NCBI GenBank assembly: GCA_964502215.1
Contig: CAZCUN010000007.1
Location: forward strand, 1 to 64,000
DNA: 64,000 nt
DNA from: JAALLB01 sp964502215
Lineage (GTDB): Bacteria; Pseudomonadota; Alphaproteobacteria; Rhizobiales; Rhizobiaceae
Reading direction: 5' to 3'
Part shown: positions 8,021 through 17,131 of the stretch, piece after piece
Numbering within the stretch: the first letter of the stretch is position 1
Layout of the letters: every line of letters starts with the position of its first letter
Notes under the pieces: model-generated
What the model saw: the letters and a program-made list of their open reading frames with translations, nothing else
What the model was told of the DNA's origin: nothing
The model's database searches: none
Program-made: the position numbers and the translations under genes

Positions 8021-9223
8021 ATGAGATCTGCAGTTATCGTATCAACCGCAAGAACCCCAATCGGCAAGGCCTATCGTGGGGCATTTAATGACACACAAGC
8101 ACAAACACTTGGTGGTCACGCAATTGAACACGCAGTTAAACGTTCAGGCGTAGACCCAGCCGAAATTGATGATGTGATTATGGGCGCTGCAATCCAACAG
8201 GGTTCAACACATCTAAACACAGCACGCCAATGTAGCTTACGCGCAGGACTTCCTACATCTGTCTCAGCCATGACATTGGATCGCCAATGTTCATCAGGGC
8301 TGATGTCTATTGCAACAGCGGCCAAACAGATCATCGCAGACGGCATGAAAGTTACTGTTGGCGGAGGCTTAGAATCCATTTCGCTTACGCAAAACGAACA
8401 CATGAACCTACACCGCGGTATTGACCCATGGTTGATGGAAAACATTCCTGCGACCTATATGTCGATGTTAGAAACCGCAGAAGTTGTTTCAGCCCGCTAC
8501 GGTGTTTCGCGCGAACAACAAGACGAATACGGCTACCAATCACAAATGCGTACAGCGGCAGCACAGGAAGCCGGCAAATTTGCCGATGAAATCGTGCCTT
8601 TAACATCCAGCATGAAAGTCATGGACAAGGAAACCAAAGAAATTTCTGACGTGGAAGTGACGCTTGAAAAAGACGAAGGCAATCGTCCAACAACCACGCT
8701 TGAAGGTATGCAAGGGCTAAACCCTGTCTTTAAAGGTGGTCAGCAAATCAAAGAAGGTAAATTCATTACAGCTGGCAATGCTTCGCAATTATCTGATGGC
8801 GCATCGGCTGCTGTTTTGATGGAAGAAAAAGAAGCAGAAAAACGCGGTGCAAACGTGCTTGGTATTTATCGCGGCATGGCAGTTGCGGGTTGTGACCCAG
8901 ATGAAATGGGCATCGGCCCAGTATTTGCAGTTCCAAAACTTCTAAAAGCAAATGGCCTGAAAGTTGAGGATATCGGTCTTTGGGAATTGAACGAGGCTTT
9001 TGCAAGCCAGTGCATTTATTGCCGTGATACGCTTGGCATTGATCCTGAAATCTACAACGTCAATGGTGGTGCAATATCAATTGGGCACCCATACGGCATG
9101 TCAGGCGCACGCATGACTGGTCATGCCTTAATTGAAGGTAAGCGTCGTGGTGTAAAATATGTCGTTGTCACCATGTGCATCGGCGGCGGCATGGGTGCGG
9201 CAGGACTATTCGAAGTTGCCTGA
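8021..9223 (+). CDS. Acetyl-CoA acetyltransferase/thiolase
   Basis: This 400-residue thiolase is full length. The nucleophile Cys90 lies in TLDRQCSSGLMS, the catalytic histidine in GGAISIGHPYGMSG and the second cysteine in VVTMCIGGGMGAAG. It should cleave 3-oxoacyl-CoA with CoA (or condense acetyl-CoA). I place the start at ATG 8021, with AAAGGACA upstream, rather than at the in-frame GTG 8006. It ends the plus-strand acyl-CoA operon, supplying the thiolytic step after the hydratase and dehydrogenase. Confidence 0.92.
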   Translation: MRSAVIVSTARTPIGKAYRGAFNDTQAQTLGGHAIEHAVKRSGVDPAEIDDVIMGAAIQQGSTHLNTARQCSLRAGLPTSVSAMTLDRQCSSGLMSIATAAKQIIADGMKVTVGGGLESISLTQNEHMNLHRGIDPWLMENIPATYMSMLETAEVVSARYGVSREQQDEYGYQSQMRTAAAQEAGKFADEIVPLTSSMKVMDKETKEISDVEVTLEKDEGNRPTTTLEGMQGLNPVFKGGQQIKEGKFITAGNASQLSDGASAAVLMEEKEAEKRGANVLGIYRGMAVAGCDPDEMGIGPVFAVPKLLKANGLKVEDIGLWELNEAFASQCIYCRDTLGIDPEIYNVNGGAISIGHPYGMSGARMTGHALIEGKRRGVKYVVVTMCIGGGMGAAGLFEVA

Positions 9224-9237
9224 TTAAATCAAAGAGC

Positions 9238-9273
9238 GAGGCAGATGCATAAAGACCCTAATGCACCTGCCTC
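9238..9273 (+). terminator. Hairpin downstream of thiolase
   Basis: GAGGCAG-A-TGCAT pairs with ATGCA-C-CTGCCTC, a 12-bp stem with one mismatch. It starts 14 bases after the thiolase stop. There is no T-run, so it may stabilise the 3' end rather than terminate by itself. Confidence 0.45.
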
Positions 9274-9317
9274 TATCACTCGGAATGGATGATAAAGGGC
9301 ATTGTTGAATGAGTTCC

Positions 9318-9347
9318 TTAAAGGTAGTGGGAGGATACCGCCTTTAA
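9318..9347. repeat. Inverted repeat between thiolase and ABC genes
   Basis: TTAAAGG and CCTTTAA form a perfect 7-bp stem around a 16-base interior that itself has GGTA/TACC. On the minus strand it lies just past the small 9360-9437 gene and could end that transcript, although its T-run is on the wrong side. Confidence 0.3.
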
Positions 9348-9359
9348 AAAACAAGCAAA

Positions 9360-9437
9360 TTATAAGGAGTGAACTGCTACCGCACCAAAGAAAGTAAACA
9401 TAGTTACGGTCGTGATAACGAGCGCGTTAATATACAT
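9360..9437 (-). CDS. 25-residue single-pass membrane peptide
   Basis: A very short reading frame encodes about 25 residues (MYINALVITTVTMFTFFGAV and five more, ending HSL). The core is hydrophobic and would span the membrane once. The start is supported by a near-ideal Shine-Dalgarno, AGGAG with a six-base spacer, and a 5-bp hairpin (CAGAC/GTCTG, 9455-9468) lies in the leader. It sits alone in a 357-base gap. It has the size of accessory peptides such as CydX or KdpF, but I do not recognise a family. Confidence 0.5.
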   Translation of the reverse strand: MYINALVITTVTMFTFFGAVAVHSL

Positions 9438-9580
9438 ATTAATCTCCTATTTTTCAGACATTCGTCTGCTGTTGTTGATAGGAGATACGCTAGTAATTTA
9501 ATTTGGTTTCAGAGAAAAATTAATGCCTGATCACATAAAATTTTTTAAAAAAATGAATATTTTTACGCTTGGGGAAGCAT

Positions 9581-10309
9581 TTATTTTAAGCAGTTTCTCA
9601 ACTCAGAAACCAATTCTATAAAACAAGAATTATCATATATTTCACGAGTACGTTCTGCTGGAAGGCTATTTTTAAAATGCTTTAAAGCCTTACCTGGTCT
9701 TGAAGAGAGTACCAAAATATCAGTTGATAGAAAAACTGCTTCAGCAATCGAATGCGTCACAAAACAAATGGTCATACCCATCTGAACCCAAAGTTTATGA
9801 AGCTCCAAATTCATAGTTTCCCGTGTCATCTCGTCTAGTGCACCAAAAGGTTCATCCATCAACAAAAGCTCAGGCTGCATCACCAATGCACGCGCAATCG
9901 CTACACGTTGCTGCATGCCGCCTGAAAGTTGGTGAGGGTATTTATTATCAAAATCAGACAACCCAACACGCGTTAAAGCTTCATCTGTCTTTGCATCAAT
10001 GGATTGCGCTTTAGAAAGCTTCAAAGGCTTTGAAACATTGGCTCTTACATCAGCCCATGGAAAGAGTGCCGGCTGTTGAAACACATAAGCAGAATTTTGC
10101 GTTTTAACATCTATTTCACCAACTGTTGGATTTTCTAAACCAGCTATCAATCTAAGTAACGAAGTCTTGCCACAACCAGAAGGGCCTATGATAGAAAGGA
10201 AGCTTCCCTTTTCAATGTTTAAATCAATCTCTTGCAGAACTTCCACATCGCCATTTTCTGCACGATACGAAAACCCTAAATCAGACGCCTTGATCAAATC
10301 ATTTCTCAA
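9581..10309 (-). CDS. ABC transporter ATP-binding protein, NitT/TauT type
   Basis: This 242-residue ATPase has Walker A GPSGCGKTS near residue 42, signature LSGGMQQRVAIARAL near 128, Walker B LLLMDEPFGALDE and the switch histidine in CFVTHSIAEA. This is the SsuB/TauB/ThiZ-like group that energises uptake of nitrate, sulfonates or thiamine precursors. No permease or binding protein lies nearby, so its partners must be elsewhere or lost. Its start overlaps the stop of the TPP-enzyme gene by four bases, which suggests a link to that enzyme's substrate or cofactor. Confidence 0.88.
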   Translation of the reverse strand: MRNDLIKASDLGFSYRAENGDVEVLQEIDLNIEKGSFLSIIGPSGCGKTSLLRLIAGLENPTVGEIDVKTQNSAYVFQQPALFPWADVRANVSKPLKLSKAQSIDAKTDEALTRVGLSDFDNKYPHQLSGGMQQRVAIARALVMQPELLLMDEPFGALDEMTRETMNLELHKLWVQMGMTICFVTHSIAEAVFLSTDILVLSSRPGKALKHFKNSLPAERTREIYDNSCFIELVSELRNCLK

Positions 10310-11931
10310 GCTTCTATAACCTTACCAGGAGCAATGTCTCTTGAATCAAGTTTCAAATGTATAAGCACAGGCCCATCCTCTTTGAGGGCTTTGTCCAAAC
10401 AAATTTCAAATTCAGTATCTTTGATAACTGTATAAGCATTCGCACCATATGATTTTGCCCAAGCTTTAAAATCTGGGTTCTTCATTCTAGTGCCTGAAAC
10501 ACGACCTGGGTAATCACGATCTTGATGCATTTTAATGGTGCCATAAACCTCATTATCACACACGATAACTTTGATATTTAAATTATGCTCACAAGCAAGA
10601 CCGAATTCCATTCCATGCATTTGAAAGCAGCCATCGCCTGCGAGAACAACAACAGTCTTGTTCGGTTCACGTTTTGCAGCGGCAATTGCTGCGGGCATTC
10701 CATAACCCATTGAACCAGAAGTAGGTGCTAATTGTGTACCCCATCGATAACGATAAAAACGATGCAACCAGATTGCATAATTTCCCGCTCCATTACAAAG
10801 AATTGAATCTTGTGGCAGTTTATCCCGCAACACTTTAATGGCATTGCTCATCGTAACCTCGCCAACCCCCTTAGGCGGTTCTTGCGTCCATTCAAGGTAA
10901 CTTTTATGAGCTTTGTCCGCCTGATCTTGCCAATTTTTTCTGGCACTCCATTCAAGTAATGAACTTAAGAACGTTCCTGGAGTAGAATTAATTGAAACTT
11001 CAGCTGAATAAATCCGCCCTAATTCTTCAGGTCCTGGGTGTACATGAACCAAACCTTTTCCAGAGCCTGGTATACCTAACATAGAGAAACTCTGGCTTGG
11101 ATTTTCACTAAATCGACACCCAAGTAAAATCAAGCAATCTGAATTTGCGACACGTTCTTTTAAAGCAGGGTTTATTCCTAACCCGACATCACCTGCATAA
11201 TTTTGATGGTTGGAATCAAAGAGTTGTTGTCTTCTAAACGACACACCAACAGGCAAGCCCCATGCCTCACTAAATTGATGAAGCATATCGACATCATTTT
11301 GTGTCCAACGCGACCCACCAGCCACTATAATTGGATTAGAGGCATTTTCTAAAAGAGTAACAAAACGTTCTAAGTCACCAAGCGTTGGTGCAGGGTTAGA
11401 AACTTCAACATAAGGCCCCGGTTCTTCTTCAACCATATCGCGCAGCATGTCTTCTGGAAGAGCAATTACAACAGGTCCTGGCCTTCCAGACATAGCAATA
11501 TGCCAAGCATGATTGATTACTTCAGGTATTCTCGCTGGATCATCAATTTCTTCTACCCATTTTGCAACAGAGCCATAAAAAGCGCGGTAGTCCATTTCCT
11601 GAAACGCTTCACGCCCACGCATCTGCCTACCAATTTGACCGACAAATAAAATCATAGGCGTTGAATCTTGTGCAGCAATATGAACACCAGAAGAAGCGTT
11701 CGTTGCCCCTGGCCCGCGGGTTACCATACAAATTCCAGGTCTCCCCGTCATTTTCCCGTCTGCTTCAGCCATAATTGAAGCACCACCCTCATGACGCGCA
11801 ACAACCGTTTCAATGCCCGAATCATACAGCCCATCTAATACAGCCAGATAACTTTCTCCAGGCACGCAGAAAACTCTTTCCACGCCTTGGCTTTTAAGAC
11901 TTTTAACTAGAAGGTGGCCTGCAGACTGCAT
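10306..11931 (-). CDS. Thiamine-pyrophosphate enzyme (acetolactate synthase-like)
   Basis: This 541-residue protein has the three-domain layout of the ALS/benzoylformate decarboxylase family. The N-terminal PYR domain holds the catalytic glutamate in ARHEGGASIMAEA near residue 45. The centre holds GGSRWTQ, and the C-terminal PP domain has the thiamine motif AGDGCFQMHGMEF near 430 to NEVYGTI. No regulatory subunit gene is adjacent, so a dedicated biosynthetic acetolactate synthase is unlikely. A decarboxylase or lyase of a 2-oxo acid is more probable. It is co-transcribed with an orphan NitT/TauT ATPase. Confidence 0.85.
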   Translation of the reverse strand: MQSAGHLLVKSLKSQGVERVFCVPGESYLAVLDGLYDSGIETVVARHEGGASIMAEADGKMTGRPGICMVTRGPGATNASSGVHIAAQDSTPMILFVGQIGRQMRGREAFQEMDYRAFYGSVAKWVEEIDDPARIPEVINHAWHIAMSGRPGPVVIALPEDMLRDMVEEEPGPYVEVSNPAPTLGDLERFVTLLENASNPIIVAGGSRWTQNDVDMLHQFSEAWGLPVGVSFRRQQLFDSNHQNYAGDVGLGINPALKERVANSDCLILLGCRFSENPSQSFSMLGIPGSGKGLVHVHPGPEELGRIYSAEVSINSTPGTFLSSLLEWSARKNWQDQADKAHKSYLEWTQEPPKGVGEVTMSNAIKVLRDKLPQDSILCNGAGNYAIWLHRFYRYRWGTQLAPTSGSMGYGMPAAIAAAKREPNKTVVVLAGDGCFQMHGMEFGLACEHNLNIKVIVCDNEVYGTIKMHQDRDYPGRVSGTRMKNPDFKAWAKSYGANAYTVIKDTEFEICLDKALKEDGPVLIHLKLDSRDIAPGKVIEA

Positions 11932-12039
11932 ATTTAACAGCTTTCATTTATTTTTTAAGCAATTCCAATATTTATTACATAAAATAGTGTAAATAAAACT
12001 GCTAATTTGTTGATTTTTAAATCTTCTTGTGTAAATTGA

Positions 12040-12200
12040 CCTTGCGGAACGTCAGGGTGCCCCAGCCTATCAAGCCCTGATTTATTTTGGATGAAACTAC
12101 TTGTAGTTTTTGAAAGTTTCGTTTCGCAGGTGGAGTCAGCCCCTTCGGGATCGTTGGCTTCACTGCGTGGCTAGGTTCACAGTTACCTCCCCTTTTTTTT
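12040..12200. ncRNA. Structured, GC-richer non-coding element
   Basis: This gap is clearly richer in GC and secondary structure than its surroundings. Stems include TCAGGG/CCCTGA (near 12049-12085), an AACTAC/GTAGTT foldback, CGCAG/CTGCG enclosing TGGAG/CTTCA, and a C(TTCG)G tetraloop inside CCCCTTCGGG. Read on the plus strand it ends in CCCC followed by eight Ts (12189-12200), as an intrinsically terminated RNA might. It may be a small RNA or a repeat-element remnant. The open frame across it looks like chance. Confidence 0.35.
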
Positions 12201-12224
12201 AACAAGTTCAAAAGAATAAAAACT

Positions 12225-13442
12225 CTATCCAAAAACATCCTCCGCTTTAAACTTCTCAATAGCGACTTTATCAAACCCCAATTCATTTAAAATTTCTGCG
12301 TTATCCTGCCCTAGTAGTGGTGGATCGCGTTCTATTTGCGCAGGGCTTTCAGAAAATGAAATTGGATTATTCATTGCCAGATAACGCCCCTCACTAGGGT
12401 GGTCTCTTTCTTCCAAAAACCCAGTCTCACGTAATTGCGGGTCATCCAACACACTGTCTAATGTATGAACTCGCATACACGGTACATTTTTTTCAGCCAA
12501 CACAACCATCCATTCATCGGTAGTACGCTCAAGTGCAATGATTTCAGCTTCCTGATAAAGATCCGTGATATGATTGGTTCTGGCCGTATAGGTTGAATAA
12601 CGCTCATCTTTCATCAGATGCTCACGTCCACCTAATTTAAAGAACTGATACCAATTATCATCCGAATACGGCATCAGCGCTATATAACCATCTTTCGTTT
12701 TATAAGGTTTCCTCATCGGATTTATAGAACGAGAATAGGCAATCGGCGGCCTTGGCGGAACAAATGTATGCCCATATAGATTTTCGGCCATCGTAAAAGA
12801 CACCATACATTCCATCATAGGCACTTCAACAAACTGCCCTTTGCCTGTTCGCTCTTTATGAAGAAATGCAGCCAAAATTGCATAAGCAGCATGTAGCCCA
12901 GTTGTTTTATCTGCAATAAGCCCTGGAAAATAACGAGGTTCAGTCGTTCCATCTTGCATCGGTATCATAAAAGAAGCTCCCGATACTGCTTGGACTAAAT
13001 CATCATAGGCCTGCCGCTCTGCGTAATGCCCATCAGATCCAAAGCCCACTGCATGACAATAAATTATTTCTGGGTTGATCGCTTTGACACTTTCATAATC
13101 AAAGCCCAAGCGCTTCATGCCACCAGCTCTAATATTATGCACAAACCCATCCGCATCTTTCACAAGTTCATGCAAAATCTGCTTTGCACCTTCTTTGCTA
13201 AGATCGAGCGCCATCGCACGTTTATTACGATTGATAGTTAGGTATATAGGCCCCATACCTTTATTAACATGCGGCCCAGCATGGCGCATAATATCACCAC
13301 TTGGCGTTTCAATCTTTATGACATCTGCACCAAGATCACCCAAAAGTTGCGTACAATAAGGCCCTAGAACAACTGAAGTCAGGTCAATAATTTTATAGCC
13401 AGAAAGCGGTCCTTGTTTTTTTTGTATATTTTTTTCACTCAT
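12225..13442 (-). CDS. CaiB/BaiF family (type III) CoA-transferase
   Basis: This protein of about 405 residues starts at MSEKNIQKKQGPLSG. Upstream in-frame codons would run into the preceding gene. Family III motifs are clear: IDLTSVVLGPYCTQLLGDLGADVIKIE at the N-terminus (given here as family block, with G-A-D and KIE key), RAGGMKRLGFDY, and AYDDLVQAVSG carrying the catalytic aspartate. It should move CoA between carboxylic acids, activating or recycling an acyl group. It follows the PNPOx-like gene by ~31 bases and lies close to an acyl-CoA ligase, consistent with organic-acid catabolism. The substrate is unknown. Confidence 0.87.
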   Translation of the reverse strand: MSEKNIQKKQGPLSGYKIIDLTSVVLGPYCTQLLGDLGADVIKIETPSGDIMRHAGPHVNKGMGPIYLTINRNKRAMALDLSKEGAKQILHELVKDADGFVHNIRAGGMKRLGFDYESVKAINPEIIYCHAVGFGSDGHYAERQAYDDLVQAVSGASFMIPMQDGTTEPRYFPGLIADKTTGLHAAYAILAAFLHKERTGKGQFVEVPMMECMVSFTMAENLYGHTFVPPRPPIAYSRSINPMRKPYKTKDGYIALMPYSDDNWYQFFKLGGREHLMKDERYSTYTARTNHITDLYQEAEIIALERTTDEWMVVLAEKNVPCMRVHTLDSVLDDPQLRETGFLEERDHPSEGRYLAMNNPISFSESPAQIERDPPLLGQDNAEILNELGFDKVAIEKFKAEDVFG

Positions 13443-13473
13443 AAAAAGACTATTGGCGAAACTTTTATATTGT

Positions 13474-13971
13474 TCAACCAAATAAATGAGACAAGTCATT
13501 TTCATCCAGATGAAAGGCTTTACCGAAACCGCCATTCAAAAGGCCACGTTGAATTTTAAGCGGGTAAAAACCAAAATCACCAAAATCTATATAAAGCTCT
13601 GCTTTGGGATGCGTTTTTAGGAATGCCTCTCGAAATTCAGATCTCTGCTTGTCTTCATTTAGCATGCGCGATGTTTCTGCGACAAAGGTAATTCTGGCAT
13701 AGGCAAGCCCATCACCTTTGCCAGGCTCTCCCAACATGATTGAACACTTCTTATCCTCAACCAAACATTTAGAGTGCACAGATAAATCAGAGCCTGCAAA
13801 AAACAAACCCAGCTTCTCATCATAACAAGCAGCTATTCTGCTCACCAGAGGAAAATTACTGTCTTTATCATTCACAGCCAAGCTGGCATATTTTGTTTCT
13901 GCCAAAAGTATGCGCGTTAATTCAAATGCCTCATCATTGGTTTTATGGACGGGATTAATTTTATCAACCAT
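13474..13971 (-). CDS. HugZ-like pyridoxamine 5'-phosphate oxidase-fold protein
   Basis: This 165-residue split-barrel protein contains YASLAVNDKDSNFPLVSRI and FAGSDLSVHSKCLVEDKKCSIML, the pattern of the HugZ/PNPOx-like haem-utilisation family. The end GLLNGGFGKAFHLD resembles the C-terminal loop that contacts haem or flavin. A role in haem degradation or a flavin-dependent oxidation is possible. It lies upstream of the CoA-transferase and diverges from the acyl-CoA ligase. Family assignment is firm; function is not. Confidence 0.78.
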   Translation of the reverse strand: MVDKINPVHKTNDEAFELTRILLAETKYASLAVNDKDSNFPLVSRIAACYDEKLGLFFAGSDLSVHSKCLVEDKKCSIMLGEPGKGDGLAYARITFVAETSRMLNEDKQRSEFREAFLKTHPKAELYIDFGDFGFYPLKIQRGLLNGGFGKAFHLDENDLSHLFG

Positions 13972-14045
13972 TGTGTATTTTTTCCATGTTCACAGCAGGT
14001 GTTTCTGTGGTTATAACATAAAATAAATTTTTGGAGGAATATCCT

Positions 14046-15671
14046 ATGCTTGGACAAATGATGGAACAGCAACTGCTGATTTCAAGCATCATCGATCATG
14101 CTGCCCGTTACCATGGCGATACGGAAATAGTATCCGTAAATACAGACGGTTCTCAACACCGTACTAATTATGCGCAGGTTCAACAAAGGGCAAGAAAACT
14201 TGGTTCAGCTCTAGAAAAACGCGGCATGAAACGCTCTGACCGCATTGCAACGATCGCTTGGAACAATCACCGTCATTTTGAACTTTATTATGGCGTATCA
14301 GGCGCAGGCTTTGTTTGTCATACAGTAAATCCACGCCTCTTTCCTGAGCAATTGATTTACATTCTCACACACGCTGATGATAAGGTCGTCTTCTTTGACG
14401 CAACTTTCATTCCTATTGTCGCAGGCGTTCGTGAGCATGTCCCACACATCAAACATTGGGTTTTGATGGAAGCACGTGATGAGGCGCTTTCAAAAGAGCA
14501 TGATTGGATGGAATTTTATGAAGACCTGATTGCAGAAGGTGATGAGGATTATCAATGGCCACAAGACCTTGATGAAAGAGATGCCTCCTCACTTTGTTAT
14601 ACATCAGGCACGACGGGCAACCCTAAAGGCGTTTTATATTCACATCGCTCAACGCTTCTTCATGCCATGATGTCTGCAACACCAGATGTGATGAACTTCT
14701 CAGCGCGTGATTGTCTTTTGCCAGTTGTTCCCATGTTCCACGTAAACGCTTGGGGTTCTCCTTATGCAGGCGCATTGGCAGGCGCAAAGATTGTGATGCC
14801 AGGCCCAGGACTTGATGGCGAAAGCCTTGCCAAACTGTTTAATCAAGAAAAAGTTACGATCGCCGCAGGTGTCCCAACCATCTGGGCAGGTCTTATCCAA
14901 TATCTGGAAGCAAGCGGCACGAAACTACCGCATATGCAGCGCACTGTCATTGGCGGTTCTGCATGTCCTCCAGTAATGATCGATAAATTCCGTGATGATT
15001 ACGGCGTTGAAGTACTTCATGCTTGGGGCATGACAGAGATGTCTCCACTTGGTTCGGTAAACAATCTTAAAAACAAGCAATTGGATTTATCTGAAGAAGA
15101 GCAAAAAGAGATAAGACTCAATCAAGGCCGCCCTGCCTTTGGTATGGAACTTGGCATTTTTGATGAAAACTTCAACCAACTGCCAAATGATGGTGTTACA
15201 CAAGGCGACCTTCATTGCCGCGGCCCATGGGTCTTGAGCGATTACTTTATGGCTGAAAAAGATACAACGCTAAACAATGGTTGGTTTGATACAGGTGACG
15301 TAGCCACAATTGATGAAGACGGTTTCATGACCATCAAAGATCGCTCCAAAGATATTATCAAATCTGGCGGCGAGTGGATATCTACCGTTGAACTTGAAAA
15401 CATCGCAGTGGGTCACCCAGAGATTGCAGCCGCAGCAGCAATTGCCGCCAAACATGACAAATGGGACGAACGACCTGTCATACTAGCGGTTAAAGCAGAA
15501 GGCGCTAAAATCACAGAAGAAGATGTCTTAAGCTACTACAATGGCAAAATCATCAAGTGGCAAATTCCCGATAAAGTTATCTTTGTTGATGCGCTTCCAA
15601 TTGGTGCAACAGGTAAGATTTTAAAACGAGAACTACGCGTTGAATATGAAAATGTTCTTTTAAATAGCTAA
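14046..15671 (+). CDS. Fatty-acid/medium-chain acyl-CoA ligase (AMP-forming)
   Basis: This ~541-residue member of the ANL superfamily should convert a carboxylic acid, ATP and CoA to the acyl-CoA. Motifs in order are the P-loop YTSGTTGNPKGVLYSHRS near residue 185, WGMTEMSP near 325, DTGDVATIDEDGF with DRSKDIIKSGGEWIS near 415, and the catalytic-lysine end GATGKILKREL. I start at ATG 14046, seven bases after GGAGGA, rather than at the in-frame TTG 14031 lying before that ribosome site. It probably feeds the acyl-CoA operons nearby. Confidence 0.92.
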   Translation: MLGQMMEQQLLISSIIDHAARYHGDTEIVSVNTDGSQHRTNYAQVQQRARKLGSALEKRGMKRSDRIATIAWNNHRHFELYYGVSGAGFVCHTVNPRLFPEQLIYILTHADDKVVFFDATFIPIVAGVREHVPHIKHWVLMEARDEALSKEHDWMEFYEDLIAEGDEDYQWPQDLDERDASSLCYTSGTTGNPKGVLYSHRSTLLHAMMSATPDVMNFSARDCLLPVVPMFHVNAWGSPYAGALAGAKIVMPGPGLDGESLAKLFNQEKVTIAAGVPTIWAGLIQYLEASGTKLPHMQRTVIGGSACPPVMIDKFRDDYGVEVLHAWGMTEMSPLGSVNNLKNKQLDLSEEEQKEIRLNQGRPAFGMELGIFDENFNQLPNDGVTQGDLHCRGPWVLSDYFMAEKDTTLNNGWFDTGDVATIDEDGFMTIKDRSKDIIKSGGEWISTVELENIAVGHPEIAAAAAIAAKHDKWDERPVILAVKAEGAKITEEDVLSYYNGKIIKWQIPDKVIFVDALPIGATGKILKRELRVEYENVLLNS

Positions 15672-15689
15672 GGTGATTAATACTTTATA

Positions 15690-16067
15690 ATGGATCAAGC
15701 TCAACTTATTTTCCTGATTTTTCAAATCTGGTGTTCCATCGGAGCAATTATCGCTTTTATTTTTCTTATCTTCGGCATCGACCGAATTGATGAAGATGCG
15801 CAAGGTGCTTACGTTTTCAGACTGTTGTTAATCCCTGCAATCTTGTTGATATGGCCGCTAATTTTATGGCGCTGGATTATCCTTGAAACCAATAAAGTCA
15901 CTTGGTCAAATCGATACAAACCTCCACGCCATGCGCATTTTTGGATCGCAATTATTTTTGCCCTCGCCATTCCAAGTATCATTGTTTTAGGCTTGGCAAC
16001 CCGTCAGGTTTGGCCAGTAGATTTCAAACCTCAAAAGCTTTCCATGCTTGAGGAGGAAATCGAATGA
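15690..16067 (+). CDS. Small integral membrane protein of Rieske operon
   Basis: This 125-residue protein has three strong hydrophobic segments (about 5-28, 45-66 and 85-104). I do not recognise a family. It begins a four-gene overlapping set: its stop overlaps the next start by four bases (ATGA). The context suggests a membrane subunit or assembly partner of the haem/Rieske protein that follows. Confidence 0.7.
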   Translation: MDQAQLIFLIFQIWCSIGAIIAFIFLIFGIDRIDEDAQGAYVFRLLLIPAILLIWPLILWRWIILETNKVTWSNRYKPPRHAHFWIAIIFALAIPSIIVLGLATRQVWPVDFKPQKLSMLEEEIE

Positions 16068-17131
16068 GCGTTAAATACATTCCCGTACAGTGGAATTCCA
16101 ACAAGTGGAAATACAACGCAATCATGCTAGCAAGCGTTTTTGCTTATTTGTGGATTTTCCTTTTCATCACACCAGACCTTATGTCAAACGAAGGTCGGTT
16201 AAATGTTCAGGTTCACAATGCAAGAGCCTTTGGATCTTGCGCCTTTCTAATGCTGAGTTTTATTCTTTGTATTGGCCCACTGGCACGATTAGATAAACGC
16301 TTTTTACCGCTTTTATATAACCGCCGCCATTTTGGTGTGATGACGACTTTTGTAGGCATTACCCACGCTGGTTATATCGTGAATTGGTACTTTGCTTTTT
16401 CCTCCTCCAACAAATATGAAGCACTGCTTTTTGCCAACACAAGTTATGGCCAACTCTCTGGCTTTCCATTTGAAGCATTTGGCATTTTGGCGCTTTTCTG
16501 CCTTTCCATATTAGCAGCCACCAGCCATGATTTTTGGCTCAAGTTTCTCACACCACGCATATGGAAGCGTATTCATTATCTGATTTATGCAGCCTATATT
16601 CTCGTCGTTGCGCATGTCAGTTTTGGTATTTTGCAAGACCAGCAGAACCATACGTTTACAGCAATCTTTATTGTAAGTGCATTGATTGTTGCCCTCTTGC
16701 ACTTGCTGGCAGCTTTACACGAGCGCAAACATGGCGATCCCTTCCCAGATACAAATGGCGATTGGATAAAAGCTTGCGAAACCTCCGCCATGCGCGAAGG
16801 CTTTGCCAAGATAATCCATCTTACGAAAAAAGAACGCGTTGCAATTTTTCTGCATGAAGGAAAGCTATCCGCGATCTCAAACGCCTGCGCTCACCAAAAT
16901 GGCCCATTGGGTGAAGGAAAGATTCTAGATTGCCTTGTAACCTGCCCATGGCATGGGTTTCAGTATGATGTCACGAATGGTTCATCACCTGCACCATTTA
17001 CGGAGAAGGTGCCAACCTATAATCTGAAACTTGAAGGCGGGAGTATTTTGGTTGACCGAAGTGCTAATCCACCTGGCACATTTGTAGAGCCATTGGCATT
17101 TACCCTAGAAGGACAGAATAATGAGCGATGA
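16064..17131 (+). CDS. Ferric reductase-like transmembrane protein fused to a Rieske [2Fe-2S] domain
   Basis: This 355-residue protein has six or so membrane segments in the first ~220 residues. Histidines in RRHFGV, GITHAG, KRIHYL and VAHVSF are placed like the b-haem ligands of ferric reductase/YedZ domains. The C-terminal ~100 residues form a Rieske domain with C-A-H, sixteen residues, then C-P-W-H (near 275-298). It should carry electrons between haem in the membrane and a Rieske cluster. It overlaps both neighbours. The donor and acceptor are not identifiable. Confidence 0.85.
   Translation: MSVKYIPVQWNSNKWKYNAIMLASVFAYLWIFLFITPDLMSNEGRLNVQVHNARAFGSCAFLMLSFILCIGPLARLDKRFLPLLYNRRHFGVMTTFVGITHAGYIVNWYFAFSSSNKYEALLFANTSYGQLSGFPFEAFGILALFCLSILAATSHDFWLKFLTPRIWKRIHYLIYAAYILVVAHVSFGILQDQQNHTFTAIFIVSALIVALLHLLAALHERKHGDPFPDTNGDWIKACETSAMREGFAKIIHLTKKERVAIFLHEGKLSAISNACAHQNGPLGEGKILDCLVTCPWHGFQYDVTNGSSPAPFTEKVPTYNLKLEGGSILVDRSANPPGTFVEPLAFTLEGQNNER

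Noticed and set aside
12017..12286. 89-codon open frame on the minus strand
   Set aside because: It crosses the structured non-coding element and overlaps the CoA-transferase out of frame. It has no ribosome site and no protein-like composition.
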